Counted from the stretch's first letter, positions 44,870 through 54,900 are shown. The stretch is DNA of 64,000 nucleotides from Mediterranea massiliensis (GCA_015060685.1 SUXZ01000001.1:283709-347708); one strand, 5' to 3'. The notes: a model not told the origin generated them from the sequence alone. Made by a program: numbers and translations.

Positions 44870-45300
44870 TATTAACTTCGTTGAATCTCGGCTGCACTCG
44901 TTGGCACGAGAATTAATGGTAGTAAGCAAATCAAGCTCTTCTGAAGTATTTGTTGTTTGCGGCTAATCTATTTGTTCCTCAGACGTGTAGTATTTGTTGT
45001 TTGGAAACGAACTATTAACAAATAAAGCGGCCACAAAAAAGAAGTTATGTTTGTGTCAAACAAATTCAAAATCGGTTTAATTTAGCCTTACGAGGAAGAT
45101 ATTTTTTCCTCGTGAGAGAAAAAATTTTTTCTCGTGAGGGGTATATATCTCCCTCGTGAGAAAAATTCTATAGTAGTATTTTGTAAGATTGCCAATATTA
45201 TAATGAATTATTACTAAATGTCGCCTTTGTATTGGCATTTCATCAATGCTTCCTACATAAGATGTTTCTCTCGTTTTTCATAAAAAAAGTTAAATTTGCA
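44870..45300. other. AT-rich spacer with CTCGTGAG repeats and an 18-bp palindrome
   Basis: No convincing gene. CTCGTGAG occurs three times (45109-45116, 45131-45138, 45153-45160). A perfect 18-bp palindrome GAGAAAAAATTTTTTCTC (45116-45133) lies between the first two. The remainder is AT-rich without open frames worth noting. Confidence 0.7.
45291..45298 (+). promoter_or_regulatory. -7 box before the nested hairpin
   Basis: TAAATTTG, exact TAnnTTTG match, ending two bases before a 12-bp inverted repeat. A transcript from here would begin close to the 5' arm of the hairpin. Confidence 0.45.
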
Positions 45301-45386
45301 AAAGCCCGCTTCAGCGCACTTTTTTAACATTTGCCCCCTCTCAGAAGTACTTCTCGCAGGGGTGGGTACTCAACGAAGCGGGCTTT
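45301..45386 (+). other. Nested hairpin locus, candidate leader or small RNA
   Basis: A perfect 12-bp inverted repeat, AAAGCCCGCTTC (45301-45312) with GAAGCGGGCTTT (45375-45386), encloses 62 nt. Inside it, CCCCT/AGGGG arms and the perfect palindrome AGAAGTACTTCT (45343-45354) form a second hairpin. A -7 box precedes the structure and a complete promoter follows it. No T-run follows the outer stem, so it is not an ordinary terminator. Confidence 0.55.
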
Positions 45387-45393
45387 CGTGGAC

Positions 45394-45425
45394 TTGACAA
45401 ACGGGGTGCTGTTTCGCTATATTTG
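45394..45425 (+). promoter_or_regulatory. Promoter of the DUF4373-type gene (-33/-7)
   Basis: TTG (45394-45396) and TATATTTG (45418-45425) with 21-bp spacing, 17 bp before the ATG at 45443. Confidence 0.6.
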
Positions 45426-45442
45426 CGGAAAAAGAATTGCGT

Positions 45443-46099
45443 ATGAAAAGTAATTGGTTTAAGCATCCGTTGGGGTTGTCGGACGACAAGCGTTTGGCAC
45501 AACTCATTCAAGAGGAGGGAGTAAAGGGATATGGCACTTACCTGTACCTCGTAGAAAAATTGTCGCTGCAAGAGGATCATCATCTCTCTTTTCAGCAATT
45601 GTCGCTATTCGAACGCAAAGGGTTTCATCACCGATACATGGAACTGATTGTTCGGAAATACACGGATTTATTCATCGTCGAGGGAGAAGAGTTTCGTTCT
45701 GTAATCGACTTCGGTCCATCCTGTACTCGTTCTGCACAGAGTCTGCGCACGAGCTACGCAGAGCCTAAGCAGAACATGCCGAAAAGAGATAATAATCTGA
45801 ACGACAACAACGTATCTACCTCCTCGCGCACGCACGTAAGAGAAGAGAAGAAGAGAGAAGAGAAGAAACAACAGAAAGAGGATGCTGGCGTTGAAGCAAC
45901 AAACAAGCGGTTTATGGAGTTGCTGCGGGGTGTCTCTTTGCAGAGCAGTTGGAACGACAATCTGTACCGCTACGAACAGCGCATAGACGGCAAGCGGTGC
46001 TACATGGGGTGTCCGCTGCCAGATAACGCTCCTCCTCGTCCTTCGCCCAGGGCTATTTGGAATAACCTCGAAGCATATTGGTACGAGCCCGCAGGTTAG
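45443..46099 (+). CDS. DUF4373 (Lin1244/Lin1753-like) protein
   Basis: 218 residues from ATG 45443 (a TTG two codons upstream is less likely). The N-terminal 95 residues carry the domain typical of Lin1244/Lin1753 proteins: NWFKHPLGLSDDKRLAQLIQ, then GVKGYGTYLYLVEKLS. The middle is low complexity and strongly basic/acidic (REEKKREEKKQQKEDA). The C-terminus (NDNLYRYEQRIDGKRCYMGCP, then PPRPSPRAIWNNLEAYW) is a short conserved-looking tail. Such proteins resemble phage or plasmid replication-associated factors, but no other phage genes are present. Flanked by the nested hairpin locus and by 22-bp repeats. Confidence 0.78.
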   Translation: MKSNWFKHPLGLSDDKRLAQLIQEEGVKGYGTYLYLVEKLSLQEDHHLSFQQLSLFERKGFHHRYMELIVRKYTDLFIVEGEEFRSVIDFGPSCTRSAQSLRTSYAEPKQNMPKRDNNLNDNNVSTSSRTHVREEKKREEKKQQKEDAGVEATNKRFMELLRGVSLQSSWNDNLYRYEQRIDGKRCYMGCPLPDNAPPRPSPRAIWNNLEAYWYEPAG

Positions 46100-46103
46100 C
46101 GGT

Positions 46104-46192
46104 GGTTTGCCCCGGGCTTAGGAGCTGTTTGCTGTGGGCTTAAGAGCAATTTGCTGCGGGGTTAGAGGCAGTTTGATGTGGGCAAAAAAACA
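46104..46192 (+). repeat. 22-23 bp degenerate tandem repeats
   Basis: Four adjacent units start at 46104, 46127, 46149 and 46171, each of the form (G/A)TTTGCxGxGGGxTTAxxxGCx. They follow directly on the DUF4373-type gene, and the last unit runs into the fhs terminator. Confidence 0.7.
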
Positions 46193-46224
46193 TCGCCCAC
46201 CTCAACAAGAAGCAAGCGATGTTT
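46182..46224 (-). terminator. Terminator of fhs
   Basis: AAACATCGC (46188-46196) pairs with GCGATGTTT (46216-46224). On the minus strand the second arm continues into seven T residues. Confidence 0.85.
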
Positions 46225-46248
46225 GAAATGGTGTATTCTTTATATTCC

Positions 46249-47919
46249 TCAACTCAACCCCTCGATATGCCCATCCACAATGTCGATGCGCTCGGCTTGG
46301 GGCGACTTGGGCAGACCGGGCATGCGTAGGATTTCGCCGGCAATGGCCACAATCATCTCGGCGCCGTTGTTGATGACAAAGTCGCGGATGTGGAACTCGA
46401 AGTTCTCGTGTACGCCATAGAGTTTCTGGTCGGCCGTGAACGAGAATTGTGTCTTGGCTATGCAGACGGGGAAGTGGGTGATGCCAAGCTGCTTGATAAG
46501 CTTCAGCTTCTGACGCGCCACGGTGCTGTAGGTCACCTCCGATGCACCATAGATGCGGCCGGCCACCTGCTCTACTTTCTGCTCGATGCCCAGCTCGTCG
46601 GCATAGGTGAACTGAAGCGGTGCAGAGGGGTGCTGCTCGATGGTTTCCACCACCAGGCGTGCCAACTCTACGGCTCCCTCACCGCCCTGCATAAAGGCGT
46701 TGTTCACGGCAAAGCCCACCTTCAAATCGTCCTGGCAATGGCGGCGCAGGGCTTCCACCTCCTCGTCCACATCGGTGGCAAAGCGGTTGAAGGCTACGAC
46801 CACGGTTTGGCCAAATGAGCGCAGGTTGGCGATGTGCTTGTCCAGGTTGGCAAAGCCGCGTTGCAGCCCTTCCATATTGGGTTCCTTAATGGCGTCCAGG
46901 CTGACACCGCCGTGCATCTTCAAGCCTTGTGTGGTGGCCACAATGACGGTGAGCTTGGGTTGCAGACCGCTTTTGCGGCACTTGATGTTATAGAACTTCT
47001 CGGCACCCAGGTCGGCTCCGAATCCGGCTTCGGTCACTACATAGTCGCCATAGGTCATGGCCAGCTTGGTGGCCAGGATGGAGTTGCAGCCGTGGGCAAT
47101 GTTGGCAAAGGGGCCGCCGTGTACAAAGGCTGCCGTGCCCTCGGTGGTCTGCACCAGGTTGGGATGGATGGCGTCTTTCAGCAACACGGTGATGGCGCCC
47201 GACACGCCCAGGTCTTTCACCGTAAACGGCGTGCCGTCGAAGCGATAGCCCAGGATGATGTTGTCGATGCGGCGACGCAGGTCGTCGATGTTTTTCGACA
47301 GGCAGAGGATGGCCATGATTTCGCTGGCGGGGGTGATGTCGAAGCCCGACTCTTGCGTAAGGCCGTTGGTGCGCGGACCAAGTCCGGTGACGATGCTGCG
47401 CAGCGAGCGGTCGTTTACGTCGAGCACACGCTTCCAAACCACCTCTTTCAGCGCAAAGCCGTCGGCCTGGTGCTGGTAGATGTAGTTATCCAGCAGGGCG
47501 GAAATCATGTTGTGGGCCGAGGTGATGGCGTGGAAGTCGCCCGTGAAGTGCAGGTTGATTTTCTCCATGGGCAGCACTTGGGCGTAGCCGCCACCGGCTG
47601 CACCACCCTTCATGCCGAAACAGGGACCCAGCGAAGGTTCGCGCAGGGCTACAATGGCGCGTTTGCCAATCTTGTTCAGGCCAAGGGTTAAACCAATAGA
47701 GACGGTGGTCTTGCCAATGCCGGCCTTGGTGGCGGTAATGGCGGTGACCAGTATCAGGTTGCTCTGTTTCACTTTCTCCTCGTCGACAAGCGTCTCGGGA
47801 ATCTTGGCGATGTAGCGGCCATAGTTTTCTACCTCATCGCGGGGTATGCCGATGCTGTCGGCTATCACTTTTATCTTCTTCAGTTCGATGCTGCGGGCTA
47901 TTTCGATGTCTGATTTCAT
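46249..47919 (-). CDS. fhs: Formate--tetrahydrofolate ligase
   Basis: 556 residues, normal length. Makes 10-formyl-THF from formate, ATP and THF. The P-loop is [14 protein letters not shown] (about 64-77). Further family marks are [48 protein letters not shown], and [15 protein letters not shown]. With glyA it serves the one-carbon pool. It stands 23 bp upstream of nothing on its own strand, and the DPP-IV-like gene lies 23 bp upstream, so the two could be one transcript. Confidence 0.97.
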   Translation of the reverse strand: MKSDIEIARSIELKKIKVIADSIGIPRDEVENYGRYIAKIPETLVDEEKVKQSNLILVTAITATKAGIGKTTVSIGLTLGLNKIGKRAIVALREPSLGPCFGMKGGAAGGGYAQVLPMEKINLHFTGDFHAITSAHNMISALLDNYIYQHQADGFALKEVVWKRVLDVNDRSLRSIVTGLGPRTNGLTQESGFDITPASEIMAILCLSKNIDDLRRRIDNIILGYRFDGTPFTVKDLGVSGAITVLLKDAIHPNLVQTTEGTAAFVHGGPFANIAHGCNSILATKLAMTYGDYVVTEAGFGADLGAEKFYNIKCRKSGLQPKLTVIVATTQGLKMHGGVSLDAIKEPNMEGLQRGFANLDKHIANLRSFGQTVVVAFNRFATDVDEEVEALRRHCQDDLKVGFAVNNAFMQGGEGAVELARLVVETIEQHPSAPLQFTYADELGIEQKVEQVAGRIYGASEVTYSTVARQKLKLIKQLGITHFPVCIAKTQFSFTADQKLYGVHENFEFHIRDFVINNGAEMIVAIAGEILRMPGLPKSPQAERIDIVDGHIEGLS

Positions 47920-47942
47920 GGTAATTAAATGAGTTTATTGAA

Positions 47943-50189
47943 TTATTTGTTTATTTCGTTCCATTTGGGCGGCGTTACGTTCATGAGGTGGCGCACGAAG
48001 AAGTCGTAGCGCTTGTGCTCGCCGAAGGCTTCGCCCACGGTATGGGCGGCACCGGGTATCACCACCAGTTCGAAGTCGATATTGGCTTTTATCAGGGCGT
48101 TGGCCACCTGCATGGTCGATGCGGGGTCAACGTTGTCGTCCAGTTCGCCCACCACCAGCATCAGGGGGCGTGTCAGCAGGTGGGCATTCTCCACATTGGA
48201 GTTGGCGGCATAGTGCTCGTCCACCGGATAGCCCATCCAAAGCTCGTTCCACCAGATTTTGTCCATGCGGTTGTCGTGGCATCCGCAAGCCGAATAGGCG
48301 GCCTTGTAGAACTCGGGATGGAACAGCACGGCAGCGGTAGATTCCTGTCCGCCGGCCGAGCAGCCGTAGATGCCCACGCGGTCGATGTCCATGTAGGGGT
48401 ATTTCTCGGCAGCGGCCTTTATCCAGGCAATGTGGTCGGGCAGGCCGGCATCTTTCAGGTTCTGATAGCAGATGTTCTCGAACTGGCGCGAGCGGAACGA
48501 GGTGCCCATGCCGTCTACCATCACCACGATGAAGCCCAGCTCGGCAAGCGAGGTCATGTAGCGGTTGTGCGAGATGAAATACTTGGGCACGTACTGGTCG
48601 CCGGGGCCTTGGTAGATGTATTCAATGATGGGGTACTTCTTGCTAGGGTCGAAGTTGGTGGGGCGTGCAATGAGTCCCCACATAGGGGTTTTGCCGTCGC
48701 GGCCGGGGGCCACAAACACTTCGGGGGCTTTCCAGCCGTTGGCCAGCAGGCGGCTGATGTCGGCGGTTTCGAGCGGCATCACCACTTGCCCGTCGGCAGC
48801 ACGGCGAAGCACGGCTACAGGGGCTTTATCCACCGACGAATAGACATCTACCAGGTAGTTCATGTCGGCCGAGAACCATGCCTGATGATTGCCCGTCTCG
48901 GGGGTGAGGCACACCATGTTGCGGCCGTCGAAGTCGATGCGGTAGTAGCGTATCAGGTAGGGGTCGTCTTCCTTCTGCACGCCGTTGGCCGAGAAGTAAA
49001 TCTGCTCTTTCTCTTCGTCCACACGAATCACGCTGCGCACATACCACTCGCCGCGGGTAATCTGATGCAGGGGCTGTGCCGATTGGCGGTCTATCATATA
49101 GAGGTGTTCCCAGTTGTCGCGCTCGCTCATCCAAATCATGCGCTTGCCGTCGGCCAAATCGTGGCGGAAGTAGCGCACGTAGTTCACGTACTTGTCGTGT
49201 GTCTCTTCCACCAGGGGTCTCACCTGCCCTGTCTGTGCCGAGAGCTCCAGCACGCGATACACCTTGTGCCCGCGCTGGTTGTAGTCGAAGGTGACGGCCT
49301 GGCTGTCGTCGTTCCACGACAAGCCGGTCAGCTCATATTGCTGGGCAAAGAGTTCGGTAGAGGGGATGATGCGATTGCCGTCTTCCACGTGGTAGATGCA
49401 GGGCACCTTGAAGGGGAGCTCGTCGCCGGGCTTGGCATACTCCTGCTTGTGCAGGATGGGCTGCAACTGGCTGGCGGGCGATGACTCTACATAATAGACG
49501 TAGCGCTTCTCTACGGGGCGGATTTTATACGAGGCAACCTTCTTGCTGTCGGGCGACCAGCGGATGTACGACGAGTAGTAGTTGCTCAGGGTGCCGTCCA
49601 CGCTGAGTTGTTTCTCTTCGCCGGTGGCCAGCTGGCGCACGTAGATGTTGTGGTTCTTGATGTAGGCCACACGTGTGCCGTCGGGCGACGGAACGGGTGC
49701 TGCGCCCTTCTCATCGTCCACCTCCATCCAGTGGCGGGGCTTGGGTGCCGGCGGAAGAGCGCCTTGCGAGGTCAGGCTCTTCTTGCGGATGGCGTAGGTA
49801 TATCGCTGGTTGTCGAAGACAAAGTGCAGGCTGTCCAGCTTCTTGTTGATGCGTAAACGGCTCAGCACAAGCTTGTCGGCCGTCACCTCCTTGCCCGATG
49901 TCTTGCTCAATGCTTCGGCCAGGTGTTGGTGGTCGAAGAGTTCCTTGCGTGTCTGCTTGTCGGCATTCACCACCACATATACACGGCCTTCGGGCGTGTT
50001 CCTGACATACCAGAAGTGGTGTGTGTCGCCTATCCATTGAGGCTCTACATTGGCATTGTACACCAGTTTCGAACTGAACTTCTCTTGCAGGGCATAGGCA
50101 CGCCGGTAATCGTCAACCGTGCCTTGCGCCTTTGCGCCGACTCCGATGGCCAGGAACAGCGCAACTAATACTCCATAATAAATTTTCAT
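47943..50189 (-). CDS. Dipeptidyl peptidase IV-like S9 serine peptidase, exported
   Basis: 748 residues. Signal peptide (LVALFLAIGVGAKAQG). An N-terminal beta-propeller (about 60-480; PSPDGTRVAYIKNHNIYVR, WMSERDNWEHLYMID) is followed by an alpha/beta-hydrolase domain with the nucleophile in YGCSAGGQ, the Asp in GELDDNVDP and the His in PGAAHTVGE. Releases dipeptides from peptide N-termini in the periplasm. Catalytic triad complete. The classic DPP-IV GWSYGG is replaced by GCSAGG, so specificity may differ from Xaa-Pro cleavage. Lies 23 bp upstream of fhs on the same strand. Confidence 0.92.
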   Translation of the reverse strand: MKIYYGVLVALFLAIGVGAKAQGTVDDYRRAYALQEKFSSKLVYNANVEPQWIGDTHHFWYVRNTPEGRVYVVVNADKQTRKELFDHQHLAEALSKTSGKEVTADKLVLSRLRINKKLDSLHFVFDNQRYTYAIRKKSLTSQGALPPAPKPRHWMEVDDEKGAAPVPSPDGTRVAYIKNHNIYVRQLATGEEKQLSVDGTLSNYYSSYIRWSPDSKKVASYKIRPVEKRYVYYVESSPASQLQPILHKQEYAKPGDELPFKVPCIYHVEDGNRIIPSTELFAQQYELTGLSWNDDSQAVTFDYNQRGHKVYRVLELSAQTGQVRPLVEETHDKYVNYVRYFRHDLADGKRMIWMSERDNWEHLYMIDRQSAQPLHQITRGEWYVRSVIRVDEEKEQIYFSANGVQKEDDPYLIRYYRIDFDGRNMVCLTPETGNHQAWFSADMNYLVDVYSSVDKAPVAVLRRAADGQVVMPLETADISRLLANGWKAPEVFVAPGRDGKTPMWGLIARPTNFDPSKKYPIIEYIYQGPGDQYVPKYFISHNRYMTSLAELGFIVVMVDGMGTSFRSRQFENICYQNLKDAGLPDHIAWIKAAAEKYPYMDIDRVGIYGCSAGGQESTAAVLFHPEFYKAAYSACGCHDNRMDKIWWNELWMGYPVDEHYAANSNVENAHLLTRPLMLVVGELDDNVDPASTMQVANALIKANIDFELVVIPGAAHTVGEAFGEHKRYDFFVRHLMNVTPPKWNEINK

Positions 50190-50251
50190 GCTAATAAAGT
50201 TTAAGTTTGGGTGCGCAAAGATAATAAAATACTAATTATGAACGACGTTTT

Positions 50252-50283
50252 TTTGATTATTGAATGATAATTTATTAATTTTG
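50252..50283 (+). promoter_or_regulatory. Promoter of the GNAT gene (-33/-7)
   Basis: TTTG (50252-50255) and TAATTTTG (50276-50283) with 20-bp spacing, the best -33/-7 pair in the window. Confidence 0.7.
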
Positions 50284-50291
50284 CACGTGAT

Positions 50292-50810
50292 ATGAACAAT
50301 TTTACTTTCAGATTGGCAACCGAAAACGATGCCGCACGCATCTGGGAAATATTGCAGCAGGCCAAGGCGCAGATGTATCGCGAGGGGAAGCAGCAGTGGG
50401 ACGAGTCGTATCCGCTGCCTTGTCACATCGAAGCTGACATAGCCAAGGGCTATGCGCACGTGTTGTGCCGCGAGGATGTGGCGATGGCCTACGGAGCGGT
50501 GACTTTCGACGGCGAGCCTGCCTACAACACCATTCAGGGCAAATGGCTGAGCAAGAAGCCCTATGTGGTAGTGCACCGGCTGGCGGTGGCCGACGAGGCG
50601 AAGCGGCAAGGCGTAGCCACCCGGTTTATGCAGGAGGTGGAAAAGCTGGCGGTGGCGAAAGGGGTGTATAGCTTCAAGGTGGACACCAACCACGACAACC
50701 TCTACATGCAACGGATGATGAAAACGCTTGGCTTCACGCATTGCGGAACCGTCCACTACCCGAGTGGGGAACGGATGGGATACGAGAAGGAATTAAAAAT
50801 TGAAAATTAA
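50292..50810 (+). CDS. GNAT-family N-acetyltransferase
   Basis: 172 residues. FRLATENDAARIWEIL at the start is a typical GNAT beginning, VVHRLAVADEAKRQGVATRF carries the acetyl-CoA motif A (Q/RxxGxA), and YSFKVDTNHDNLYMQRMMKTLGF is motif B. The acceptor is unknown. The -7 box ends 8 bp before the ATG, so the leader is very short. A small secreted protein gene follows after 52 bp. Confidence 0.9.
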   Translation: MNNFTFRLATENDAARIWEILQQAKAQMYREGKQQWDESYPLPCHIEADIAKGYAHVLCREDVAMAYGAVTFDGEPAYNTIQGKWLSKKPYVVVHRLAVADEAKRQGVATRFMQEVEKLAVAKGVYSFKVDTNHDNLYMQRMMKTLGFTHCGTVHYPSGERMGYEKELKIEN

Positions 50811-50862
50811 AAATTAAGAATTAAAAGCTTAATACCTTAACACCTAAACAACTCAAAACTGA

Positions 50863-51402
50863 ATGAAAAGAGCTATATACATATTATTCCTATTGATGGC
50901 AACCTGGAGCGCAAAGGCGCAAGAGGTGGCAACGGATACGCTTGGCGTGCCGCCGGCCGACTATATCCCGCCCTTCGAACTATCGCCCGACGTGAAGGAT
51001 TACGGCGGTTTCCTGCTGGACATGGGCTTGATGGAGCTGGCGCCAACAATCCCCATCAGTCTGCGCCCCGAGATGAGCTACAAGGATAAGTCGCCCGACT
51101 ATAACCGGCTCTTCAAACTGAACCCGAACCTCCAGTTCTCGCGCGGAAACTACTCCTTATCGGGCGCACAGGTATTGGGCCTATCCTCTTTCTTTGCCAC
51201 ACCGACAAACTTGCTGATGAGCAGCTTCAAGCTGAAAAATGGCATGCGGCTGAACACCTACGGGCAATACAACTATAAAGGCTACCGGCAATTCGACGCC
51301 TCGGCCCTGCCCTGGCAACGGAACAACTTCAAAGGTGCCTTCGAGCTGAAATCGGCCAGCGGAAACTTCGGCATCCGCGTGGAGGTGAGCCGCGACAGAT
51401 GA
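50863..51402 (+). CDS. Secreted protein of unknown function
   Basis: 179 residues with a signal peptide (YILFLLMATWSAKAQE). The mature part is rich in aromatic and polar residues, with NLQFSRGNYSLSGAQVLGL and LNTYGQYNYKGYRQFDA, and ends FGIRVEVSRDR. This could be a short barrel or a lipid-binding envelope protein, but I recognise no family. It follows the GNAT gene in the same direction across an AT-rich spacer containing TTAATACC-type repeats. No terminator seen immediately after. Confidence 0.65.
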   Translation: MKRAIYILFLLMATWSAKAQEVATDTLGVPPADYIPPFELSPDVKDYGGFLLDMGLMELAPTIPISLRPEMSYKDKSPDYNRLFKLNPNLQFSRGNYSLSGAQVLGLSSFFATPTNLLMSSFKLKNGMRLNTYGQYNYKGYRQFDASALPWQRNNFKGAFELKSASGNFGIRVEVSRDR

Positions 51403-51560
51403 TACATTTTACCCCCTTCTACGTAACAAACAGCTGTTTTTTGGTGGACAAAACTATCAAAATAGTGGAGATTTGAACATGGGACTTGCAAATATTAGTA
51501 TAGTAGGCTATTTTCGCCAAAGAAAAACAGCCGACTAAACTTAATATGATTATAACACCC

Positions 51561-51812
51561 ATGAAAAAATTAACCCTATTCCTGACGTTCGTGTCAGTAG
51601 CGCTTATTGCTTTCGCTGCCCCGTCGAAGAAGATTATCGACCAGGGAGGTAGCGGCATGTTCAAAGCCGAAGCCATTTCGGAGAAATCACTTCCCGGATT
51701 CGTAGTGTACAAACCACAGGACTTGAAAGCAGCCGTGAAACATAATGGTGCCAGCAAGCTCTTTATGCGCCCCATCGAATGGGTTGACGGATGGCCTGTT
51801 ATCAAGGAATAA
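51561..51812 (+). pseudogene. Small secreted ORF, apparent chimera of two gene ends
   Basis: 83 residues from the ATG at 51561 (an ATG five codons earlier is possible). Signal peptide LFLTFVSVALIAFAAP. Residues about 22-65 (KKIIDQGGSGMFKAEAIS, then SLPGFVVYKPQDLKAAVKHNG) resemble the start of Bacteroides secreted alpha/beta-hydrolases, where YxPxDL and the following Asn-Gly lead to a long catalytic domain. Instead the protein ends at once with FMRPIEWVDGWPVI, which resembles the C-terminal end of GH43 enzymes. It looks like a deletion scar that joined two genes in frame. A terminator follows. It could still be expressed as a small protein. Confidence 0.55.
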
Positions 51813-51849
51813 TTTTTAGGTATCAATAGGTAAAAAGATATGTGCCTCC

Positions 51850-51887
51850 GGGCCGGGTTGATTGATTTCGACTCGGCCCATTTTATT
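51850..51887 (+). terminator. Terminator after the small chimeric ORF
   Basis: GGGCCG (51850-51855) pairs with CGGCCC (51874-51879), with GT/AC extending the stem, followed by ATTTTATT. Confidence 0.75.
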
Positions 51888-51897
51888 ATCCGCTGTT

Positions 51898-51925
51898 TTG
51901 TTGCACGCATCAGAAAATAACTTTA
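51898..51925 (+). promoter_or_regulatory. Possible promoter of the addAB-like unit
   Basis: TTG (51898-51900) and TAACTTTA (51918-51925, one mismatch to TAnnTTTG) with 17-bp spacing, 27 bp before the ATG. Confidence 0.45.
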
Positions 51926-51952
51926 CCTTTACACCATCTTAATTACAACGCC

Positions 51953-54900
51953 ATGGGACTACTGATATACAAGGCTTCGGCCGGCTCGGGAAAAACATTC
52001 ACGCTGGCTGTGGAGTACATAAAACACCTTATACAGAATCCGCGCGCCTATCGCCAGATTTTGGCCGTGACCTTTACCAACAAGGCCACCGCCGAAATGA
52101 AAGAGCGCATCATGCAACAACTGAACGGCATACGCCTGAATGACCCCGACTCGAAGAATTATGCCAACGAGGTGCTGAGAGGCTTGCGCGAACTGCCTGA
52201 TGGCGGTCACTGGACGATGGAGGAAGTGAGGGAACAAGCGGGCATTGCGCTGCACTACATGCTGCACGACTATGGGCGGTTCAGGGTGGAGACCATCGAC
52301 TCGTTTTTCCAATCGGTGATGCGAAACCTGGCCCGCGAACTGGAACAGAGTCCGAACCTGAACATCGAGCTGAATGCCGATGAAGTGGTGGCCGATGCCG
52401 TGGAGAGCATGATGGAGAAGCTGACGCTAACCTCTCCCCTGCTGAAATGGCTGCTCGACTACATACAAGACCGCATAGAGAACAACCAGAAATGGAATAC
52501 CACCAAGGAGTTGAAAGACTTTGCCAAAAATATCTTCAACGAGGAGTTTATCGAGCAAGGACAGAAGCTGCGCGAGGAGCTGAAGGAACTGGACAGGATG
52601 AAGCAGTTCATCTCGCTGCTGCAAGCCATGGAAAAGGAGGCAAAGGAGATTCTGCCCAAACAAGGCGAAAAGTTCTTCAAGATATTGGAGGAGCATGGGC
52701 TGACAATGGACGACTTTAAATATAAAGCGAGCGGTGTGCCAAGTTATTTCAATAAGCTGAGAAATGGCGAAACGAAAAACAAAGAACTGCTTACCAAACG
52801 CGTACAAGATGGTATGCTGTCGGCCGACATCTGGATAGGAAGCAATAGCAAGATTTCCAACCTGGTGAAAGAGACGCTGATGCCCATGCTGAACGAGACC
52901 GAGAAGTTGCGGCAAGATTGCGTGAAAACCATCAACAGCTGCCGGAAGTCGCTGAAAAACCTGCACGAGCTACAACTGCTGAACTACATCAGCCAGGAGG
53001 TGAAAACACTGAACAGCGAGCGAAACCGCTTCCTGCTTTCAGACACCACTGCCCTGCTACACAACCTCATCAAGGAGGACGACTCGTCGTTCATCTTCGA
53101 GAAGCTGGGCACACAAATCAGCAACATCATGATAGACGAGTTTCAGGACACCAGCCGCATGCAATGGGACAACTTCCGCCTGCTGCTGCTCGAAGGGCTT
53201 TCGCAGGGAGCAGAGAGCCTGATTGTGGGCGATGTGAAGCAGTCCATCTACCGATGGCGGAACGGCGACTGGAGCATCTTGAACAACCTGGGACGCAAAG
53301 AACACCCCACCGGCACCCCACTGGACAAGTACCCCATCACGGTGAAAACGCTGAAGGTGAACCGCCGAAGCGAGAAGAACATCATCGACTTCAACAACCG
53401 CCTGTTCCAGGCATTGGTGAAGCTGCTGGAAGAGAAGCGGAAACAGGATTTGAAGGAGGAGTGCCCCGAACTGGTAAACGCTTATGCCAATGTGGAACAA
53501 GACTCTTCCAAGGATGTGACCGAGGGGTTTGTAAAGGTGATTTTCCCCGATAAAGAGGAGGGAAAGTCGAGAACCGAAGTGCAACTGGAGTCGGTAGCCA
53601 ACGAAGTGAAAAGGCTGATGAACCAAGGCATTCAACCCGAACAGATGACTATCTTGGTGCGCAAGAAAAAGCATATCTCGCCCATTGCCAACTACCTGTA
53701 TCAACAGCTTGGCGTGGTGGTGGTGAGTGACGAAGCTTTCCGCTTAGACGCATCGCCAGCCATCAACCTGCTGATAGATGCCCTGCGTTTTGTGGCCGAC
53801 AACAACGACCACATCGCGTTGAGCAACCTGGCAAGCAGCTATTGCCAACAAGTGCTGCAAACCGCTTTCGACGAGGAGCAACTGCGCAAGGAGCCCATAA
53901 AGCTATTGCCCGAAGCATTGGAAACCGAACGCCAGCAGTTGGCTTTCATGCCGCTATACGAATTGCTCGAAGAGTTGTATCGCCTACTGGATATAAACAA
54001 GATAGCCAATCAGGAGAGCTATCTATTCGCTTTCTTCGACCACACCCTGGAATACTTGCAAAAGGAGCCTGCCGACATCAACCGCTTCCTGCAGCATTGG
54101 GACGAGGTACTCTGCTCGAAAACCATACAGAGCGGCAGCGCAAAAGGAATACGCGCATACACCATACACAAATCGAAGGGGCTGCAATTCCACACCGTAT
54201 TGCTGCCCTATTGCGAATGGAAGATGGAGAATGAAGTGAACGGACACCTCACCTGGTGCGTGCCGCAAGTGGAGCCATACAACTCCTATAGCCTACTGCC
54301 CATCGAATACGACTCGTCCATGGCCGAATCGATTTATCGCAACGATTACCGCAAAGAGCAGCTACAGCTATGGGTGGACAACCTGAATACGCTGTATGTG
54401 GCCCTGACAAGAGCCGAGAAGAACTTGCTGATTTGGGGCGGTGAAGCCAAAAACGGCCGCATAGACTCGCTGATTGATGCCGCCTTGGGCTCGGATGGAA
54501 TAAAGGCATTGGGCGGCACTTGGCTGAACGGCATCTACGAATTGGGCGAGTTGTACAACAAGCAGAAAGAGGAGAAAAAAGAGGAAAAAGAGGAGAAGAA
54601 GATAGAAAACCGCCTGACCATCAAGGCACAGAAACTACCTGTGAAGATGGAGGGATTACGTCATCGCATCGACTTCAAGCAATCGAACGAGTCGAGTCTG
54701 TTCATATCGGGCAAGAGTGAGGAGCAGTCGTGGCGGAGATTTATCAATCGCGGCAACCTGCTGCATTTCATCTTCTCGAAAATCGGCACCAAGGAGGAGG
54801 CCAACGAGGTGATTGAGCAACTCATAGCCGACGGAACCATTACGAAAGAGATGGAGGCCGAAGTGCGCCAACTGGTAACAGAGGCGCTTGCTCTTCCGCA

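Noticed and set aside
45443..46099. DUF4373-type gene taken as evidence of a prophage
   Set aside because: No capsid, terminase, integrase or lysis genes surround it; it stands alone between repeats.
47988..49484. 498-codon plus-strand open frame opposite the DPP-IV-like gene
   Set aside because: Composition effect of codon bias on the opposite strand; the S9 peptidase has full catalytic triad and signal peptide.
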